A DNA stretch of 53,836 bases from Candidatus Proteinoplasmatales archaeon SG8-5 (GCA_001595885.1 LSSH01000059.1:1-53836), one strand, 5' to 3'; shown: positions 8,266-16,207, counted from the stretch's first letter. A program made the numbers and translations. The notes: a model not told the origin generated them from the sequence alone.

Positions 8266-8964
8266 ATGATCAAGGGCATCACCGAGACCTCGTTCCTCGA
8301 CTGGGACGGCAAGATCGTCATGGTCCTTTACACGGGCGTTTGTAATTATAGATGCCCCTTCTGTCACAACTGGGAGCTGATGGAGAATCCCGAAAGGTTC
8401 CCCGATAAGAGTTGGGAGGAAATCAAAGCCTTCCTGACTGAGCACGTTGACTTCCTGGACGGTGTGTGCATCACAGGCGGGGAACCGACCCTCGAGAAGG
8501 AACTGGAGCACTGGATAGTCCGCATCAGGGAGCTGGGACTCAAAGTGAAACTGGATACGAACGGCTCGGTCCCTGGTGTCTTGGATGATTTGATCGAAAA
8601 GCGTCTGCTGGATGCCGTCGCGATGGACGTCAAGGCCCCTCCGGATGAGAGATATTCGGGGGCCTGCGGTACAGATGTTGACCTTGATGCCATAGTACAA
8701 TCCATCAGATTGGTTAGCGAATCCGGCGTGGAGCACGAGTTCAGGACGACGGTGGTGCCGACGATACACCAAATCGAGGACATAACCGACATCGCCAGGG
8801 CACTGTCCGGAGCTGAGAAGTACGTGCTGCAGCAGTTCAACCCCGCAAACACCTGGGATGAGGAACTGAGGAAGATCGTCCCGTATCCCAACGACGTTCT
8901 CCTGGACATGGCCAACGCTGCAAAGGAGCACGTCAAAGAGGTGCGTGTCAGAGGATTGAGGTGA
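8266..8964 (+). CDS. Radical SAM activating enzyme, anaerobic ribonucleotide reductase activase (NrdG) type
   Basis: This 232-residue radical SAM protein has the cluster motif CNYRCPFC (Cys26, Cys30, Cys33) and TGGEPTL, a SAM-binding signature. The overall pattern (short N-terminus with TSFLDWDGKI, then VCNYRCPFCHN) matches the NrdG / pyruvate-formate-lyase-activase group. These enzymes install a glycyl radical on a partner. No NrdD or other glycyl-radical enzyme is encoded beside it, so the partner must lie elsewhere. TTTTAGG near 8235-8241 lies about 28 bases before the ATG and may be a TATA element for a leaderless mRNA. NrdG is the usual annotation, but the exact substrate is not shown. 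Confidence 0.85.
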   Translation: MIKGITETSFLDWDGKIVMVLYTGVCNYRCPFCHNWELMENPERFPDKSWEEIKAFLTEHVDFLDGVCITGGEPTLEKELEHWIVRIRELGLKVKLDTNGSVPGVLDDLIEKRLLDAVAMDVKAPPDERYSGACGTDVDLDAIVQSIRLVSESGVEHEFRTTVVPTIHQIEDITDIARALSGAEKYVLQQFNPANTWDEELRKIVPYPNDVLLDMANAAKEHVKEVRVRGLR

Positions 8965-9036
8965 GAACCTCAGCCCTCATGAAACCTGTTGTTTGTAGTC
9001 GGGCTACCTAATTGGTACACAAGGAATATCGATTGT

Positions 9037-9486
9037 TTATTCGTACACCCAGGGTTCGTCAATCCTCGAATAGTCCATTATCTCGTTTTCCGAGAAGAAG
9101 AGGGCTATCTCACGGGCCGCGCTCTCGGTGGAATCGGATGCGTGGATTATGTTCCTGCCCGTTTCCATGCCGAAGTCTCCGCGTATCGTGCCGGGGTCGG
9201 CCTCCTGCGGATTTGTCTTGCCAACCACGGTCCTGACGCAGGAAACTGCGTTCTTCCCTTCGAAAACGGTGGCCAGCACCGGTCCGGAAGTGATGTAGCT
9301 TATCAACGGTTCGTAGAATGGCTTGCCGACGTGCTCCCCGTAATGCTTTGAAGCGAGTTCGCCGTCTATGTGCAGCATCCTCGCGGCCACCAGCTTCAGG
9401 CCCTTTGTCTCTAGCCGGGATATGACCTGCCCTACGATTGCCCTTTGAACGCCGTCCGGCTTGATCATGACGAAAGTTCGTTCCAT
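9037..9486 (-). CDS. ndk: Nucleoside diphosphate kinase
   Basis: Ndk equilibrates NTP and NDP pools by a phospho-His intermediate. The 149-residue protein is of family length and has TFVMIKPDGVQR at the N-terminus and the active-site His115 in NIIHASDS. The Shine-Dalgarno AGGTGA precedes the ATG. It lies 8 bases after the L24e gene and closes the L7Ae-S28e-L24e-ndk operon, an arrangement widely conserved in Euryarchaeota. The infB gene that often follows is absent here; the convergent radical SAM gene comes next. Confidence 0.97.
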   Translation of the reverse strand: MERTFVMIKPDGVQRAIVGQVISRLETKGLKLVAARMLHIDGELASKHYGEHVGKPFYEPLISYITSGPVLATVFEGKNAVSCVRTVVGKTNPQEADPGTIRGDFGMETGRNIIHASDSTESAAREIALFFSENEIMDYSRIDEPWVYE

Positions 9487-9494
9487 TGGCTCAC

Positions 9495-9899
9495 CTACTC
9501 GTCGACCGTCGAATCCTTCTCGGGTGCCGGTCGAACTTTCCCCTTAGGGGCAGGAGACGTTTTCTCCTGGGCCGGTTTTGCTTCAGGCTTCTTGACTTGC
9601 CTGGCCGGTTTTGTTTCGGCCGGAACCGGTTTGCGCTTGACCAGCCTAGCCTTGGGCTTGTCCTCATCATCGGGCTCTTCTTCCTCGGCACCCCTCTTCC
9701 TCTTCAGGCTGCTTGCCTTGAGCTCCGAATACCTTACGGTCCACCTGGTCCTTCGGGGCACCCTTCCGAGGTCGATGCGGTTCTTCTTGCATTTGTTGCT
9801 GCAGAAGGTATAGATGGTTCCGTCCTTGCGTATGTACATCTTGCCGGTGCCTGGTTCGATGGGATTTCCGCAAAATGAACAATTGCGTTTCTCTACCAT
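9495..9899 (-). CDS. rpl24e: Ribosomal protein L24e with a long low-complexity C-terminal tail
   Basis: The first 60 residues or so are canonical L24e, a zinc-binding protein of the large ribosomal subunit: CSFCGNPIEPGTG with Cys7 and Cys10, then FCSNKC with Cys33 and Cys37, and RWTVRYSELKASS. The remaining roughly 70 residues are an acidic patch (EEEEPDDEDK) followed by a Lys/Pro/Ala-rich tail. That tail roughly doubles the protein compared with a typical 60-70-residue archaeal L24e. The start is ATG behind AGGAGG. It is third in the L7Ae operon. Confidence 0.95.
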   Translation of the reverse strand: MVEKRNCSFCGNPIEPGTGKMYIRKDGTIYTFCSNKCKKNRIDLGRVPRRTRWTVRYSELKASSLKRKRGAEEEEPDDEDKPKARLVKRKPVPAETKPARQVKKPEAKPAQEKTSPAPKGKVRPAPEKDSTVDE

Positions 9900-9971
9900 T
9901 ATTCCGCCTCCTTTGTCAAAGCTGGCGTCTCATGATAAATCGTGTTGTCTCTGCCAGATATCTTCATGACC

Positions 9972-10181
9972 TCACCTGATGCTGAGCTTCTTTGCCTCTC
10001 GCTGGGTCTCGCGAAGCATGAGCACGTCGCCTAGCTGGACAGGGCCGAAGACGTTCCTGGTGATGATCCTGCCCTTGTCCCTGCCGTCAAGAACACGGAC
10101 CTTGACCTGCGTGGCCTCGCCGGTCATGCCGGTCCTGCCAACGACTTCCACAACTTCGGCTGGAATGCTGTTCGGGTCCAT
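9972..10181 (-). CDS. rps28e: Ribosomal protein S28e
   Basis: This is a 69-residue small-subunit protein with an OB fold. Diagnostic strings are EVVGRTGMTGEATQVKVRV and GRIITRNVFGPVQLGDVLML, ending with the family's TxREAKKL-type tail. AGGTG stands about 7 bases before the ATG. It lies between L7Ae and L24e, the normal archaeal order. The 72-base gap to the next gene holds the L24e ribosome-binding site. Confidence 0.97.
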   Translation of the reverse strand: MDPNSIPAEVVEVVGRTGMTGEATQVKVRVLDGRDKGRIITRNVFGPVQLGDVLMLRETQREAKKLSIR

Positions 10182-10197
10182 TCATAACACCTGAGTA

Positions 10198-10563
10198 TCA
10201 CTTCTTGAGGGCGCCAAGTTTGCTAGCCAATTCGTCCATGAGGGATTTGCCCTTGCCGGCGTCCATGATGGCGACCGAGGCGGTGGGCTTCTCGAGGCCG
10301 CATGCCACTCCGAGCTCCTGCTTGCTGGGCACGTAGCCGTATGATATGCCCTTCTCCTCGCAGAGGAGAGGCATGTGTGCGAGTATCTCCTCCGGCTGGA
10401 CGTCCTCCGACATGATTACGAACTTGGCGTTGCCCCGCTCAACGAGCTTGGTAACTTCGTTCGTGCCTTTCCTAACCTTGCCTGTGTCACGTGCGAACTC
10501 CACGAGCTGATAGACCTTGTCCACAAGCTCCTTGGGGGTCTCAAACCTTACATACATGGCCAT
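10198..10563 (-). CDS. rpl7ae: Ribosomal protein L7Ae / K-turn-binding protein
   Basis: L7Ae binds kink-turns in 23S rRNA, box C/D and H/ACA guide RNAs and RNase P RNA. The 121-residue protein contains the RNA-contact helix region KGTNEVTKLVERG and the conserved ARDTGKVRKG, EDVQPEEILAH and LGVACGLEKPTASVAI segments. It heads the L7Ae-S28e-L24e-ndk operon. A TATA box at 10649-10657 gives a leader of about 60 bases carrying a small hairpin (10583-10598) and a strong GGAAGGAGG ribosome site. This leader could allow autogenous control, as known for some archaeal L7Ae proteins; no kink-turn is proven here. Confidence 0.97.
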   Translation of the reverse strand: MAMYVRFETPKELVDKVYQLVEFARDTGKVRKGTNEVTKLVERGNAKFVIMSEDVQPEEILAHMPLLCEEKGISYGYVPSKQELGVACGLEKPTASVAIMDAGKGKSLMDELASKLGALKK

Positions 10564-10582
10564 TGTCTAACCTCCTTCCAAC

Positions 10583-10598
10583 GGACGCCGTGGCATCC
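10583..10598 (-). promoter_or_regulatory. Small hairpin in the L7Ae mRNA leader
   Basis: The pair GGATGC / GCGTCC forms 6 bp (one G-U) around a CACG loop. It sits a few bases upstream of the L7Ae Shine-Dalgarno. It is the only clear secondary structure in the roughly 60-base leader and a possible binding or attenuation element. Confidence 0.35.
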
Positions 10599-10648
10599 GC
10601 CTTCATCAATCACGGGCTCTAAAAGAGCATCGCAACAAAGAGGGTGTG

Positions 10649-10657
10649 GTATAAATG
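10649..10657 (-). promoter_or_regulatory. TATA box of the L7Ae-S28e-L24e-ndk operon
   Basis: ATTTATACC on the minus strand lies about 90 bases upstream of the L7Ae ATG. It implies a start site near 10627 and a leadered mRNA, in line with the strong Shine-Dalgarno. Confidence 0.5.
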
Positions 10658-10694
10658 GCTTTCGCTATAGGCGGTTTGAATTGTTGGGTGGTTC

Positions 10695-11405
10695 TCAGAA
10701 GTTAAAGCGTTCCTTGAAGAGGCGGAACCATATCTTGGTGCCATCCTGCAATGCCCGAAGCTTGTTCATTGTTTTGCGTTGGTCGTAGGATATATTCACC
10801 TCGCCGACCCTGAAGCCGGATTTGATGCACTTGGCATACATCTCCGCCTCGATCTCGAAGTTGTGCGATTCGAGGTCTAGCGCGTTGACGACTTCCTCGG
10901 TGAATCCCCACATGCCCGTACATATGTCGGAGACCTTGTGTCCGTTCGGAAAGAGCACGTTTGCGGTCTGTGTCAGTGCCAGGTTCCCGAAGTAATTGAT
11001 CCTGGACATCGCCCCGGGGCTCATATAGCCCTTAAGGCGCGATCCCATCATTACGTCGTATCTCCTGGATTCCAGGTACGGGAGCATTGCAAGGATCTCT
11101 GTCGGGTCATAGGTGTCGTCGGCGTCAAGCATGAACAGGTATTGGCCGTCGAAGTTCTCGAATGCCGTCTTGAGGGCATTTCCCTTCCCTCTGCCTCGCT
11201 GTTTTAGCAATTTGGCTCCCATGGACTGGGCAATCTCGCAGGTCATGTCCTTGCTGTGTCCGTCCACGACCACGACATTGACGTCGTAACCGCGTTCCTG
11301 CAATTGCTGCCTTGGGACCTTGCTAATGACTTGGCCTATGGTCTCGGCCTCATCAAGCGCTGGCAAGAGTATTGATATCATTTCATCACTCATAGCGCAT
11401 CCCAT
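10695..11405 (-). CDS. Family 2 glycosyltransferase (dolichyl-phosphate sugar synthase type)
   Basis: This is a 236-residue GT-A fold enzyme that probably transfers a sugar from a nucleotide donor to a polyprenyl phosphate or similar acceptor. It shows ISILLPALDEAETIG at the N-terminus, VVVDGHSKD (donor site), GRGKGNALKTAF, and the DxD metal site DADDTYDP (Asp94 and Asp96). There is no C-terminal membrane domain, so it resembles soluble DPM1-like enzymes. The ATG at 11403-11405 is about 25 bases from a TTTAAATAAT box (about 11424-11433), consistent with leaderless translation. A second ATG at 11391-11393 is the alternative. The acceptor is unknown; a role in the N-glycan lipid pathway would suit the sequon-rich secreted proteins nearby. 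Confidence 0.85.
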   Translation of the reverse strand: MGCAMSDEMISILLPALDEAETIGQVISKVPRQQLQERGYDVNVVVVDGHSKDMTCEIAQSMGAKLLKQRGRGKGNALKTAFENFDGQYLFMLDADDTYDPTEILAMLPYLESRRYDVMMGSRLKGYMSPGAMSRINYFGNLALTQTANVLFPNGHKVSDICTGMWGFTEEVVNALDLESHNFEIEAEMYAKCIKSGFRVGEVNISYDQRKTMNKLRALQDGTKIWFRLFKERFNF

Positions 11406-11499
11406 CTACCAGTTATGATTTCTATTATTTAAAGGTATCTATAATATATGCTGGCAAGTGGCCTCTGGGGATTTCATATTTAAAGAAGGCGCCCTTTTT

Positions 11500-11574
11500 T
11501 CGATGGTTCACAATCGAGGGGTTTCCGTCTTAACTTGGTTACGAGATGATGGTTCTTCTCAGATAGTCAGAACC
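11500..11574. promoter_or_regulatory. Candidate operator region upstream of the HTH regulator
   Basis: Two inverted repeats occur in this divergent intergenic region: TCGAT/ATCGA (11500-11517) and GGTTCT/AGAACC (11551-11574, 12-base loop). The second lies about 20 bases upstream of the CTTTATATG TATA box of the regulator gene. They could be sites for autoregulation; arms are short and the call is tentative. Confidence 0.3.
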
Positions 11575-11617
11575 GTGGATTTTCAATGATAATCTTTATA
11601 TGGAAGTTCCAGCCTCA

Positions 11618-12559
11618 ATGACATCCATGATTACCAGGTCCGTCGTGATCAATGAGGTCAGGGACATCCTTATTAAGGCTGGGTTTGCCACCTCCGATCC
11701 CGAGGAGATAGTTCATGCCAGTTTCGACCTAGTGGCCAGAAGGGATGCGCTGATCCTCGTAATCAAGATAGTGCTGAATGCAGATTCGGTCAGCGAGAAG
11801 GCGGTGTCCGGCATGATGACGCTGGCAAAGGCCGTGAACGGGTCGCCCCTCATCATCGCACTGAGGTCTGGCAAAGCGGGCATCGAGGACGGGGTGATGT
11901 ATACGCGGGTCAACATCCCCCTGATATCCCTCCAGACCTTGAATGACCTGTTCATCGAGGGGATTCCGCCTATGGTGTACGCCGGCAGCGGGGGTTTTTA
12001 TGTAAAGGTGGATTCGGACATAATAAAGGAGGCCAGGAAACGCGGAATATCGTTGGGTGAACTGGCCGAAGTGAGCGGCGTACGGAGGAGGACCATCCAG
12101 ATGTACGAAGAAGGCATGGGCGCCAAGCTTGAGGTGGCTTTGCGGCTGGAGGAGCGGCTGGGAGTCGAGTTAATCCTGCCGGTGGACCCATTATCATCCC
12201 CTGAGTTCCCTGTGACGGAGAGCGGCGACAGACCAAAGGGCCTGGCGAGAGAGGTTTACGGCGACCTCGGCAGAATAGGCTATTCGGTCGAGCTGGCTCG
12301 CAGATGCCCCTACGACGCCCTCGCCCACGATAAGAAGGTGCTGATGTTCACCGGGATCGACCAGCAGAAACCAGATATCAAAAAGAGGGCGAAGGCCATG
12401 ACGAACCTGTCAAGGGTCCTCGAGAAGCACTCGGTGATCTTCGTTGACAGGATGGGGGAGAAGGTGAACCTGGAGGGCGCCCCGTTAATAGGCAGCAGGG
12501 AACTGAAGGAGATAGATGACAAGAAACGCGTAATCGAGCTCATAGAGGAGCGTGGCTGA
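11618..12559 (+). CDS. Archaeal HTH-type transcriptional regulator (XRE-like, MF_00584-type)
   Basis: This is a regulator of about 313 residues. The N-terminal domain of about 130 residues (RSVVINEVRDILIKAGF... LVARRDALILVIK) looks like a degenerate nuclease-like fold. A Cro/XRE helix-turn-helix follows at about residues 140-195 (ISLGELAEVSGVRRRTIQMYEEG), then a C-terminal domain. The architecture is that of a conserved, largely uncharacterised archaeal regulator family. Three in-frame ATGs lie at 11600, 11618 and 11627. The first overlaps a TATA-like CTTTATATG, so I prefer 11618, about 22-24 bases downstream and leaderless. The TGA overlaps the ATG of the next gene (TGATG), so the two are translationally coupled. 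Confidence 0.85.
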   Translation: MTSMITRSVVINEVRDILIKAGFATSDPEEIVHASFDLVARRDALILVIKIVLNADSVSEKAVSGMMTLAKAVNGSPLIIALRSGKAGIEDGVMYTRVNIPLISLQTLNDLFIEGIPPMVYAGSGGFYVKVDSDIIKEARKRGISLGELAEVSGVRRRTIQMYEEGMGAKLEVALRLEERLGVELILPVDPLSSPEFPVTESGDRPKGLAREVYGDLGRIGYSVELARRCPYDALAHDKKVLMFTGIDQQKPDIKKRAKAMTNLSRVLEKHSVIFVDRMGEKVNLEGAPLIGSRELKEIDDKKRVIELIEERG

Positions 12560-13188
12560 TGTCGTCCGTTTTGATAATCGGAGCCGTCCGCGGCCTTGTA
12601 TCCGAGGGGGAGAGGGTCTATGATATCATTATGCAGAACCGGCCAGACGTGGTTGGCCTGGCAATCTCCGAGGAGGGGTTAGACGCAATGAAGGAGCATC
12701 TCGACTCGACAGGCGGCAAGAACGCTGAACTTGAGAACCTGGAGGAGGTGATATACGTGGCGGGCCTGGAGGCCTTCGGTGAGGTCAGGAAGCCTCCTCC
12801 GTGTTTCTCTAAGGCCTGGACCGCCGCCAAGAACCTGACAATAACGGCAGAGCCCCTGGACCTGAACGACGAGCAATACACGAACGCCAACTGCCGCAAC
12901 ATATCGACGCTGGAGATGATGACCCAGGGCAGAGGCCAGCGCAGAATCGTCAAGCACCAGTTCCAGGCCACGAGCGCGCAGGAATTCGTCCTTGAGTTCG
13001 ATGCTGTGGTCAACCGCCAGAAGGGATACCGGAAGCTGGAGGCGGAGAGGGAAGAGTTCATGGCCCTGAGGATCAAGAAACTTACCCAGGACAACCAGAA
13101 GGTCATGGCCGTAATCGAGCTCGAGAGGCTGGAAGGGGTAATGAAGGCACTTGATGTGATTGGTGTTTCGTATTCGATGCCTTCCTAA
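12559..13188 (+). CDS. Conserved protein of unknown function coupled to the HTH regulator
   Basis: This is a 209-residue soluble protein that I do not recognise with certainty. The N-terminal part (VLIIGAVRGLVSEGERVYDII... RPDVVGLAISEEGLDAM) reads as an alpha/beta domain vaguely reminiscent of the TraB/PrgY start. A segment EVRKPPPCFSKA and PLDLNDEQYT follows. The C-terminal half is rich in charged helices (REEFMALRIKKLTQDNQ). Its ATG overlaps the regulator's stop codon, which strongly suggests the two products work together, for instance as sensor or effector. No catalytic motif is evident. Confidence 0.7.
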   Translation: MSSVLIIGAVRGLVSEGERVYDIIMQNRPDVVGLAISEEGLDAMKEHLDSTGGKNAELENLEEVIYVAGLEAFGEVRKPPPCFSKAWTAAKNLTITAEPLDLNDEQYTNANCRNISTLEMMTQGRGQRRIVKHQFQATSAQEFVLEFDAVVNRQKGYRKLEAEREEFMALRIKKLTQDNQKVMAVIELERLEGVMKALDVIGVSYSMPS

Positions 13189-13206
13189 CTTACGTACAAC
13201 GAAAGC

Positions 13207-13215
13207 CTTTTATGG
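13207..13215 (+). promoter_or_regulatory. TATA box of the SRP RNA gene
   Basis: CTTTTATGG ends about 21 bases before the inferred 5' end of the SRP RNA (about 13236), the expected spacing for an archaeal TATA element. Confidence 0.5.
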
Positions 13216-13235
13216 ATATCGCGGTAATGGGCCAA

Positions 13236-13546
13236 GGCTAGGCTAACCGGGGGGGTCGGCGTCCCCTTATACACCGAAATCGTCGTTAGCGGGGGTGACG
13301 GCCGAGTGCGGCGTAACTGGCCTGTTGGCGGTCCTTATCACGACGATGAGGTTCTGTCCCATGGGGCTGGAGGTGACATTCGCGTGCAGCCGGAGGGCGG
13401 CACGGCTTGTCTTGGTTACGGGGATCGGGTCAGGCCCTGACGGGAGCAGCCTTACCGTTTACTACCAACGCTCATGGGGTTGCGGGACCGAGAAGGGGTA
13501 AGACTCCCGCCAGGAGGTGCAGGCGACAAGCTCGGTGCCTAGCACA
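13236..13546 (+). ncRNA. Signal recognition particle (7S) RNA
   Basis: The region contains the archaeal 7S signatures: a G-rich GGGGGGGTCGGCGTCCCC element near the 5' end (Alu domain) and the helix-8 SRP54-binding segment GTCAGGCCC...GGGAGCAGCC (about 13429-13450). The ends pair as helix 1: GCTAGGC at 13237-13243 with GCCTAGC at 13537-13543. The length of about 310 nt is typical for archaea. The RNA forms the scaffold for SRP54 and SRP19; the SRP19 gene is also in this window at 50803-51108. Exact ends are inferred from the terminal pairing and the TATA position. Reading frames through this stretch are spurious. Confidence 0.93.
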
Positions 13547-13652
13547 ATGCATTTTACTAACACAGGCACAGAGCTTGGGACCTGTCGCAGTATTATCCGT
13601 CAAAGATAATCGACAAATCTGTAAGTGCGAAATGAGACCCATCGAACTAGAA

Positions 13653-13670
13653 ACATATTTCCCAATATGT
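13653..13670. terminator. Hairpin between converging SRP RNA and GNAT genes
   Basis: The perfect 7-bp stem ACATATT/AATATGT has a 4-base loop and lies about 40 bases beyond the GNAT stop codon. It is AT-rich and suited to a bidirectional termination or mRNA-end role. Nothing else is seen between 13547 and 13711. Confidence 0.35.
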
Positions 13671-13711
13671 TCGGGTTTGATACTTTGAAAGGCCAGCCTC
13701 AACTCAATATC

Positions 13712-14629
13712 TCAGCCCGACCAGCAGGAAACGTGCAATAATGTGCCTTCCTCGTCCTGGCCCTGCAGTATCATGCGTGTTGAAGTGCTTTGGAGAACAT
13801 ATCCCCTTTCCAGGAAGAATTCCAGGCTGGGTCTTGCGGCCGCGTAGGTCCGAAGGAAGATGCCGTTCTTGGATCGCTCGAGGGCGGCGTTCTCGCATTG
13901 GTCCAGAAGGGCGGACGCAGAACTCACATCTCCGGCGACCATGAGTTTCACGACGGCGTTGGGGCTGTTATCGAACATCTCATACGTGTGAACGATGGCG
14001 TGTGAACTTTGTACGTCGGATTCGTAAAGAAGGTGTTTGCCCAGATTGTGTTCTGCGGTCGCCCGGATTTCGGTCGAGTAATCAAGCCCGGGGATGATGC
14101 TGTTCCACATCTGTTTGGAGACGGGGAGATCCTCTTTCTGTTCAGTCTCAATGACTTGCGTGATGGCTTCGGTGGGTTCGTGCAACCTCTTGAACAGTAC
14201 ATAAGAAAGGTGCTTGGGCATGAACCCGAGCTTCGCGTACATGGTGATGTTCTTATGGCTGCTGGACATCGTCTCAAGGCCTATGGTCTCACAACCCCTT
14301 GATTTCAGATGATTAACAGACCTGGTGACCAGCTCTTTACCTATTCCGCGGTTCTGGTGTTCTGTGGCCACCTCCACCGGCCCGAACCAACCTACAGAAC
14401 CCCATACGTGCGAGAAGATGCATCCGACCAGCTGTCCATCGACCTCCGCAACAAAACAGCCTTCCTGCTCTTTGGCCATATAGTATCGCAGATTCTTCTC
14501 GGTGCGGTACAACAGAGGGACCTGTAACCCCCTCTCCGCCAGAAAGTAATCCTGCCAGACCTTTGCCTGCAGCTCCGAGACCTCTTTCAGGTCGCTAATA
14601 GTCAGAATCCTGAGTTCGGGGGCGGCCAT
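13712..14629 (-). CDS. GNAT-family N-acetyltransferase with extended C-terminal domain
   Basis: This protein has about 305 residues. The first 155 or so form a GNAT domain: EVSELQAKVWQDYF, VGCIFSHVWGSVGWFGPVEVATEHQNRGIGKELV (split here across the acetyl-CoA strand and loop), and ETMSSSHKNITMYAKLGF. NRGIGKEL is the pyrophosphate-binding loop. The second half is a further alpha/beta region (about 165-305), possibly a degenerate second GNAT unit; its KLMVAGDV and ERSKNGIFLRTYAAARPSLEFFLERGY strings are GNAT-like. The longer frame extends to 14671. I start at the ATG at 14627-14629, behind GGGGGAC and 14 bases after the small Cys-rich gene, with which it likely forms an operon. The substrate is unknown. 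Confidence 0.8.
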   Translation of the reverse strand: MAAPELRILTISDLKEVSELQAKVWQDYFLAERGLQVPLLYRTEKNLRYYMAKEQEGCFVAEVDGQLVGCIFSHVWGSVGWFGPVEVATEHQNRGIGKELVTRSVNHLKSRGCETIGLETMSSSHKNITMYAKLGFMPKHLSYVLFKRLHEPTEAITQVIETEQKEDLPVSKQMWNSIIPGLDYSTEIRATAEHNLGKHLLYESDVQSSHAIVHTYEMFDNSPNAVVKLMVAGDVSSASALLDQCENAALERSKNGIFLRTYAAARPSLEFFLERGYVLQSTSTRMILQGQDEEGTLLHVSCWSG

Positions 14630-14643
14630 GGTGTCCCCCGCAA

Positions 14644-14778
14644 TCACTCGTCGTTTCCATAGTTGGAACAATAGTCGCAGATGTTCTCCAGCGTGGGTTG
14701 TGATGTCATTCCCTGTTTGCCCACCCAGCGGTCACACCTGCCGTGTTGCGCAGGCACCAATCCCAATTTACAGGCCAT
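14644..14778 (-). CDS. 44-residue Cys-rich putative zinc protein
   Basis: This short gene lies directly upstream of the GNAT gene on the same strand. The 44-residue product has Cys3, His12, Cys15 and a C-terminal pair CDYC (Cys34 and Cys37), enough to bind one zinc. GGTGA stands 6 bases before the ATG at 14776-14778, and a TATA-like TTGATATAATAG lies near 14808-14819. The gene stops 14 bases before the GNAT start, where a second ribosome site occurs. Real coding is supported by the ribosome site, the operon position and the ordered cysteines. Function is unknown; it may be an adaptor for the acetyltransferase. Confidence 0.6.
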   Translation of the reverse strand: MACKLGLVPAQHGRCDRWVGKQGMTSQPTLENICDYCSNYGNDE

Positions 14779-14931
14779 TGCCGTTCACCAGCTTCGGATT
14801 GAAGGGCTATTATATCAATTTTGGCCTGTTTTCTATTTTCATGGGAAATGACTAAATATAGAAAGATTTATATTATAAACTATAATCCAATGCCAGAATT
14901 AATGGCTGAGTTGTTAATGGAAAGGGGGTGT

Positions 14932-16207
14932 TTGAACCAGATATAAAACCACCGTCGGAACCATCGCTGTTCTTATTGTAATATTCTCGATTATATTCGT
15001 CAGCTCGGCTCCCGCGTCCGCCCAGACCTCGACGCCGCTTACCGTCAGAGAACGGTACGAGGCCATGGCCTTCGGTGCCGGACATCTGGTAATACCAATG
15101 GACGAGAAGCAGAACGACACCATATTAGCTTTCGGCGTCATCCATGCTCTGCTGAGGAACGGGACCATCTGCTACAGGCTCATCGGACCGCCTGCCCATA
15201 ATATCAAGACCCTTGACTATCCGGACGGCGTCAATTACTCTGGCGGACCCGTCGTGATAATGGACGTGAATGTCACTGTACTGAACGGCATCCAAGAGGT
15301 CTTTCCGAGCGTGACCGTCCATAATATCACCGGGACATTTGTGTCCAGGACCGTGTACAAGATCGATCGGCCTACTAGGATCCTGTTGCTGGCCAGAGAA
15401 GGGGCTGCGTTCCAGCACAGCCTATCAAAGATACTCCTGGACCAGATGCACATCCCCTATTCTGTTAAAATCATCTGGGCCTTAGAACCCACGGTGGACC
15501 TTTTCGAGAACGACCTGATAATTATTGAGGACCCGGGCGCGAAGGGCCTGTACTTCACAGGGAAGGGACACATCAAGAATGCGGTCGCCAATGGCCATAA
15601 CTTCGTGTTCATCGGTGATGCCATTAAGGATTTGACCGGGGTGTTCCCGCTACTGGTAACTGTGAAGGAAGGCGAGAGGGGCGAAGCCTACACCGCGACA
15701 TATTATCACACGGGCGAGTCGATATCCCAATATAGCGGGCCCGAACAATTATACGTTACAACCAGCAGGACCGTGGCAATAACGCCTACAAACCCGGGCT
15801 TCCAAACCATGCTGTATGCGCAGAGCGGAGATTCCCAGATCATATTCTCAGGGTATTACAGGTACGGAAAGGGCACTGTGGAGTTATTCTCGTTCGAGCC
15901 GGACGAGCAAGTAGGCGACATGTACACCCTGGCATGCATATTCTACGGTAACAGGTTCGTCCAGGCAGCTCCTGAGCCGCTCCCGCCGCCTTTGCCCTTG
16001 GTTTCCGGCGGAGTGCCCCTGCCCACGGGCACTGTCCCTCCACCGCCTCCGCCTCCGCCACCGCCGCCGCCGTCGATACCGATGGCGACGACCATTCCCG
16101 CGCAGTACCTGTTCGCAGGCTTCGCGGGCGTGGCCCTGGGCGACAGGCTCAGGTCAAGGGTGAGGCCGAAGATCGCAATCAGACATAAGATCAAGATCAG
16201 TACATGA
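14932..16207 (+). CDS. Secreted Pro-rich protein with apparent frameshift in its signal peptide
   Basis: The reading frame open to 16207 encodes a signal peptide (KTTVGTIAVLIVIFSIIFVS then SAPASAQ) directly upstream of the first in-frame ATG at 15065. That frame has no start codon: TGA is at 14933-14935 and no ATG, GTG or TTG follows before the hydrophobic core. In the adjacent frame, TTG at 14932 follows GGGGGTG and reads Met-Asn-Gln; removal of one base near 14940-14942 would join it to the signal peptide. The mature part has about 380 residues, with an alpha/beta region resembling Rossmannoid glutaminase/DUF4350-like folds (RILLLAREGAAFQHSLSKIL). A run of 12 prolines and a short hydrophobic C-terminus with a basic tail follow. 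It is first in the membrane-AAA operon. Confidence 0.7.

Noticed and set aside
13295..13702. Open frames on both strands over the SRP RNA
   Set aside because: The sequence has all the helix and SRP54-binding signatures of 7S RNA; the translated products have no coding character.
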